Shown here in pieces: positions 7,412 through 9,523 of a stretch of DNA of 9,523 nucleotides. The notes under the pieces were generated by a model. That model did not search any database. It was given only the letters and a program-made list of their open reading frames with translations, and was not told where the DNA came from. Each line of letters opens with the position of its first letter. Position 1 is the stretch's first letter. Where the stretch lies: NCBI GenBank assembly GCA_002780675.1, contig PEUR01000209.1:1-9523 (forward strand). Reading direction: 5' to 3'. Both the position numbers and the translations under genes were made by a program. This DNA is from Gallionellales bacterium CG03_land_8_20_14_0_80_55_15. GTDB lineage: Bacteria; Pseudomonadota; Gammaproteobacteria; Burkholderiales; Gallionellaceae.

Positions 7412-7891
7412 TTAGTCAAGTGACTGCGCTGCCCCGATTTTGTTGGTTGGCATCGGGTCTGCTCTCAAGTCTTTATGTGGGCACTGTTTATTTGTACAGT
7501 CCGCATAGATATAGAGCGAATGATCGCGAATGCTGAATCTGCGTTCGATCGCTACTTTTTCCTGACGTGCTTCTATGGTCGCATCGTAAAATTCCTCTAC
7601 ATGACCGCATTGCATACACACGATGTGGTCATGGTGCTTGCCCTGATTGAGTTCAAAGACCGATTTTCCACCCTCAAAGTAGTTTCGCACCAATAGCCCG
7701 GCTTGCTCAAACTGGGTCAATACGCGATAAACCGTGGCCAGCCCCACGTCATCGCCACTTGCCATCAGTAATTTGTAAACATCTTCTGCGCTTAAATGGT
7801 GCTCTTGGCTGGATTCAAACAAGCTTAATATCTTGAGCCGTGGCGTGGTGGATTTCAGACCGACAATTTTCAGATGTTCAGGTTGGCGCAT
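7412..7891 (-). CDS. fur: Ferric uptake regulator
   Basis: A 159-residue Fe(II)-responsive DNA-binding repressor. The N-terminal winged helix (about 1-82) has the family start LKIVGLKSTTPRLKILSLFE (7-26), the recognition-helix segment VGLATVYRVLTQFEQAGLL (49-67), and metal-ligand candidates H32 and E80. The dimerisation domain carries the Fur signature HHDHIVCMQCGHVEEF (86-101) with H86, H87, H89, C92 and C95, then H124 and a second cysteine pair C132/C137. Length and residue order fit Fur rather than Zur or PerR, although separation on motif alone is not absolute. The ATG at 7891-7889 has GGGGGAA seven bases upstream. A strong Fur box lies 50 bp upstream in the intergenic region shared with the divergent outer-membrane gene, so autoregulation is likely. 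Confidence 0.97.
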   Translation of the reverse strand: MRQPEHLKIVGLKSTTPRLKILSLFESSQEHHLSAEDVYKLLMASGDDVGLATVYRVLTQFEQAGLLVRNYFEGGKSVFELNQGKHHDHIVCMQCGHVEEFYDATIEARQEKVAIERRFSIRDHSLYIYADCTNKQCPHKDLRADPMPTNKIGAAQSLD

Positions 7892-7918
7892 GTTGGTGTT
7901 CCCCCAATAATTTCGTCA

Positions 7919-7947
7919 ATCATGCCGCAAAGTGTTTGCAGATGCAA
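7919..7947 (-). promoter_or_regulatory. Possible fur promoter overlapping the Fur box
   Basis: Read on the minus strand, TTGCAT (7947-7942) and CATGAT (7924-7919) are separated by exactly 17 bp. Each is only a partial match to sigma-70 hexamers (3/6 and 4/6). The -35 element falls inside the left arm of the Fur box, which fits autorepression. Position is inferred from spacing only. Confidence 0.4.
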
Positions 7948-7964
7948 ATGATAACGATTATCAT
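7936..7964 (+). promoter_or_regulatory. Probable promoter of the outer-membrane protein gene, covered by the Fur box
   Basis: TTGCAG (7936-7941) and TATCAT (7959-7964, 5/6 match to TATAAT) are separated by 17 bp. The predicted start near 7971 leaves a leader of about 23 nt before the ATG at 7994. The Fur box covers the spacer and the -10 element, the classical arrangement for iron-dependent repression. Confidence 0.55.
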
Positions 7965-7971
7965 TTGCATC
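7941..7971. promoter_or_regulatory. Fur box with 13-bp perfect arms
   Basis: The arms gatgcaaatgata (7941-7953) and tatcatttgcatc (7959-7971) are exact reverse complements around the 5-bp centre acgat. The core aatgataacgattatcatt is close to the Fur consensus GATAATGATAATCATTATC. It sits between the divergent fur and outer-membrane protein genes. A second, smaller inverted repeat (tttgca at 7935-7940 with tgcaaa at 7943-7948) overlaps its left side. Confidence 0.92.
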
Positions 7972-7993
7972 ATTCTTTCATCCAAGGTTGGTC

Positions 7994-8734
7994 ATGACAC
8001 CCATTTCTTCGCTTATCTCACTATTTTTACTGGTATTTTTTCAATCGGTATATGCCGGCCCCGCCGATTATATATACACGCCCAAGGTCGAATATGGTGA
8101 GCGTGAGGTGGGCATCCATTATGGAATCGCAGCGCCAGTAGCAGGAAAACGTGCGCAGGTAAGCAGTCTGGGGATAGGCTACGGCTTGAGTGAAAATTGG
8201 TTTTCGGAGTTGTATCTGAAACAGACCCGCAATGGCGGGCAGCAGGCAACATTGGCCGAGTGGGAAAATAAATTTCAACTGACCGAAACGGGAAAATATC
8301 CGATAGAAATGGGCTTGCTCACGGAGCTGGAAATACCTATTAGCGGCAAGGTGCCGTGGGAGTTCAGGTTCGGGCCTTTGTTGCAGGCAGCATTCGGCAA
8401 ATTACAGTTGAATGGGAATTTGCTTTTTGAGCGCGCGTTTGGCCGTGCGGATGAGGATGGTGTGCCATTTAGCACAAATATGGGCTATCAGTGGCAAGCG
8501 AAATACCCATGGCGGGCTACTTTTGGCTTTGGTTTGCAGGGGTTCGGTGAGGTTGGGACGTGGAACAGCTTATCCGCACAGGCAGTACAGAACCATCGTG
8601 TTGGCCCGGCTATTTTTGGCAAATTACACCTCGGCAACCAGCAGTCTATCAAGTACAACGCCGCTTGGCTGGTTGGGGCGAGCGCGGCAGCGCCCAACCA
8701 CATTCTCAGGACAACGCTCGAATACGAATTTTGA
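7994..8734 (+). CDS. Putative outer-membrane beta-barrel protein, Fur-controlled
   Basis: A 246-residue exported protein of unknown function. The N-terminus MTPISSLISLFLLVFFQ is a hydrophobic signal sequence, with likely signal-peptidase cleavage after VYA (residues 19-21). The mature part is built of short alternating polar/hydrophobic strands separated by Gly-, Asn- and Asp-rich turns, and ends in TTLEYEF. A terminal aromatic Phe preceded by alternating residues is the usual recognition signal for the BAM machinery. Its size suggests about 10-12 strands, too small for a TonB-dependent receptor, and no plug domain is seen. I chose the ATG at 7994, not the TTG at 7988, because AAGG (7984-7987) then sits six bases upstream and the signal peptide starts well. 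The Fur box immediately upstream implies induction under low iron. Its 3' end overlaps the convergent esterase gene by 29 bp. Confidence 0.85.
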   Translation: MTPISSLISLFLLVFFQSVYAGPADYIYTPKVEYGEREVGIHYGIAAPVAGKRAQVSSLGIGYGLSENWFSELYLKQTRNGGQQATLAEWENKFQLTETGKYPIEMGLLTELEIPISGKVPWEFRFGPLLQAAFGKLQLNGNLLFERAFGRADEDGVPFSTNMGYQWQAKYPWRATFGFGLQGFGEVGTWNSLSAQAVQNHRVGPAIFGKLHLGNQQSIKYNAAWLVGASAAAPNHILRTTLEYEF

Positions 8735-9377
8735 GCCAAGCCTCTATGTCACGCAATTCTGCCGGATTGACAGCATGTTGCATGGGATAGTCGTGCCATT
8801 CGATACGATAACCCTGTGCCAATAATGCCTCTCTTGATGTAACCCCCAACGAGTAGGGCACGATGGGGTCGTTGCGACCATGCGCTATGAAGAGGGGCGT
8901 GAGCCGTGAGTCTGGCGTGGCGGCCGCAGCAACGGTATCGGCCAGCGGCAAATAAGCCGATAGTGCCAGCACCCCGGCCAAATGTTTGCTTTGGCGTAAT
9001 GCCGTATGCAGCGCGATCGCCCCCCCCTGTGAAAATCCTGCCAGAAAAATATGGTGTGGCGCGATGCCGCGTGCGACTTCCTGCGCGATGAGTGCTTCGA
9101 TGTCTGCCTGCGCCGCGCCGATACCCGCTGCATCCTGCTCTGCACTTATATCGTTCCCGGAAATGTCATACCAGGCGCGCATCACAAAACCACCATTAAC
9201 CGTGACTGGGCGACTCGGTGCATGAGGAAAAATATAGCGCACCGCAACGGGAAGTTGCAATTCGTCTGCAATGGGTACGAAGTCCTCACCGTCTGCGCCC
9301 AGACCGTGCAGCCAGATGATGCTGAAGGTCGGTTGTTGCGCCGTCTCAAGGGCGATATGGGGAAGAATTGCGGTCAT
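8706..9377 (-). CDS. Carboxylesterase/phospholipase-type alpha/beta hydrolase
   Basis: A 223-residue cytoplasmic serine hydrolase of the carboxylesterase/lysophospholipase (acyl-protein thioesterase-like) family. The fold motifs appear in order: oxyanion-loop segment WLHGLGADGEDF (22-33), FPHAPSRPVT (50-59), AWYDI (68-72), nucleophile elbow GFSQGG with S116 (114-119), acid residue D170 in HGRNDPIVP (166-174), and catalytic H201 in PMQHAVNPAE (198-207). Length matches the family. The natural substrate cannot be read from sequence; short-chain esters or lysophospholipids are usual for relatives. The ATG at 9377-9375 has AGGAG six bases upstream. The codons at the nucleophile elbow include an eight-G run (9027-9020). 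The last 29 bp overlap the convergent outer-membrane protein gene. Confidence 0.93.
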   Translation of the reverse strand: MTAILPHIALETAQQPTFSIIWLHGLGADGEDFVPIADELQLPVAVRYIFPHAPSRPVTVNGGFVMRAWYDISGNDISAEQDAAGIGAAQADIEALIAQEVARGIAPHHIFLAGFSQGGAIALHTALRQSKHLAGVLALSAYLPLADTVAAAATPDSRLTPLFIAHGRNDPIVPYSLGVTSREALLAQGYRIEWHDYPMQHAVNPAELRDIEAWLKIRIRALS

Positions 9378-9416
9378 TTATGGCTCCTGTGCTTGGCTTG
9401 ATACGGTATGTCCAGC

Positions 9417-9436
9417 GAGAACACTACCTAGTTCTC
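9417..9436. repeat. Short inverted repeat upstream of the esterase gene
   Basis: gagaac (9417-9422) and gttctc (9431-9436) are perfect complements around an 8-nt centre, 40 bp upstream of the esterase start. It could be a regulator site or a hairpin in the leader transcript. No T run follows on either strand close enough to make a terminator. Confidence 0.4.
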
Positions 9437-9485
9437 ATCCAGAAACGTAACGATTTGATTTAATTGAATAAAACGTAATTTTGTA

Positions 9486-9515
9486 TTGGAAAAACCCGGT
9501 TGAAATGTGTATAAT
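9486..9515 (+). promoter_or_regulatory. Sigma-70 promoter reading out of the right edge
   Basis: TTGGAA (9486-9491) and a perfect TATAAT (9510-9515) are separated by 18 bp on the plus strand. An AT-rich stretch (about 9450-9487) lies directly upstream and could act as an UP element. The gene it serves lies beyond the window. Confidence 0.55.
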
Positions 9516-9523
9516 TACTTTCA

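Noticed and set aside
7400..7430. Possible bidirectional terminator between the 510-residue gene and fur
   Set aside because: Only short, mutually exclusive stems (agtc/gact, cgcag/ctgcg) are present and no T run follows on either side.

Overview
The window looks like chromosomal DNA of a betaproteobacterium of moderate GC, most plausibly from the Nitrosomonadales/Gallionellales neighbourhood. The reasons are an aat-bpt gene pair, a class 2 (quinone-linked) PyrD, a Fur of the beta/gammaproteobacterial type and a multidomain hemerythrin signalling protein. The taxon is inferred from gene content and protein style only. No rRNA, tRNA, CRISPR array, transposase or phage gene is visible.

Layout. 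Positions 1-448 hold no convincing gene but contain a long interrupted palindrome (155-272). Positions 449-5654 carry five minus-strand genes in transcription order: aat (5654-4947), bpt (4950-4204, ATGA overlap with aat), an eight-helix membrane protein of unknown function (4145-3249), pyrD (3197-2175), and a membrane-anchored class III nucleotide cyclase with a C-terminal hemerythrin domain (2122-449). Gaps between them are 58 bp or less, so one operon is plausible. A 212-bp divergent region separates aat from a 510-residue uncharacterised plus-strand protein (5867-7399), whose C-terminal part resembles a PilZ domain. It converges on fur (7891-7412). Between fur and a divergent small outer-membrane beta-barrel gene (7994-8734) lies a very strong, highly symmetric Fur box that overlaps promoter elements in both directions. 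A carboxylesterase/phospholipase-type alpha/beta hydrolase (9377-8706, minus strand) overlaps the barrel gene tail to tail by 29 bp. The right edge carries a good sigma-70 promoter pointing out of the window.

How the genes work together. Aat and Bpt are the two aminoacyl-tRNA protein transferases that mark proteins for the ClpS-ClpAP N-degron pathway. PyrD feeds pyrimidine synthesis and the quinone pool. The cyclase-hemerythrin fusion should couple oxygen, NO or iron/redox state, sensed by a non-heme di-iron site, to cAMP; its adenine-specifying Lys/Thr pair is present. Fur and its divergent outer-membrane protein form an iron-responsive pair. The items that stand out are the cyclase-TPR-hemerythrin architecture with an irregular iron-ligand helix, the Fur-box-controlled barrel of unknown function, and the 510-residue protein.
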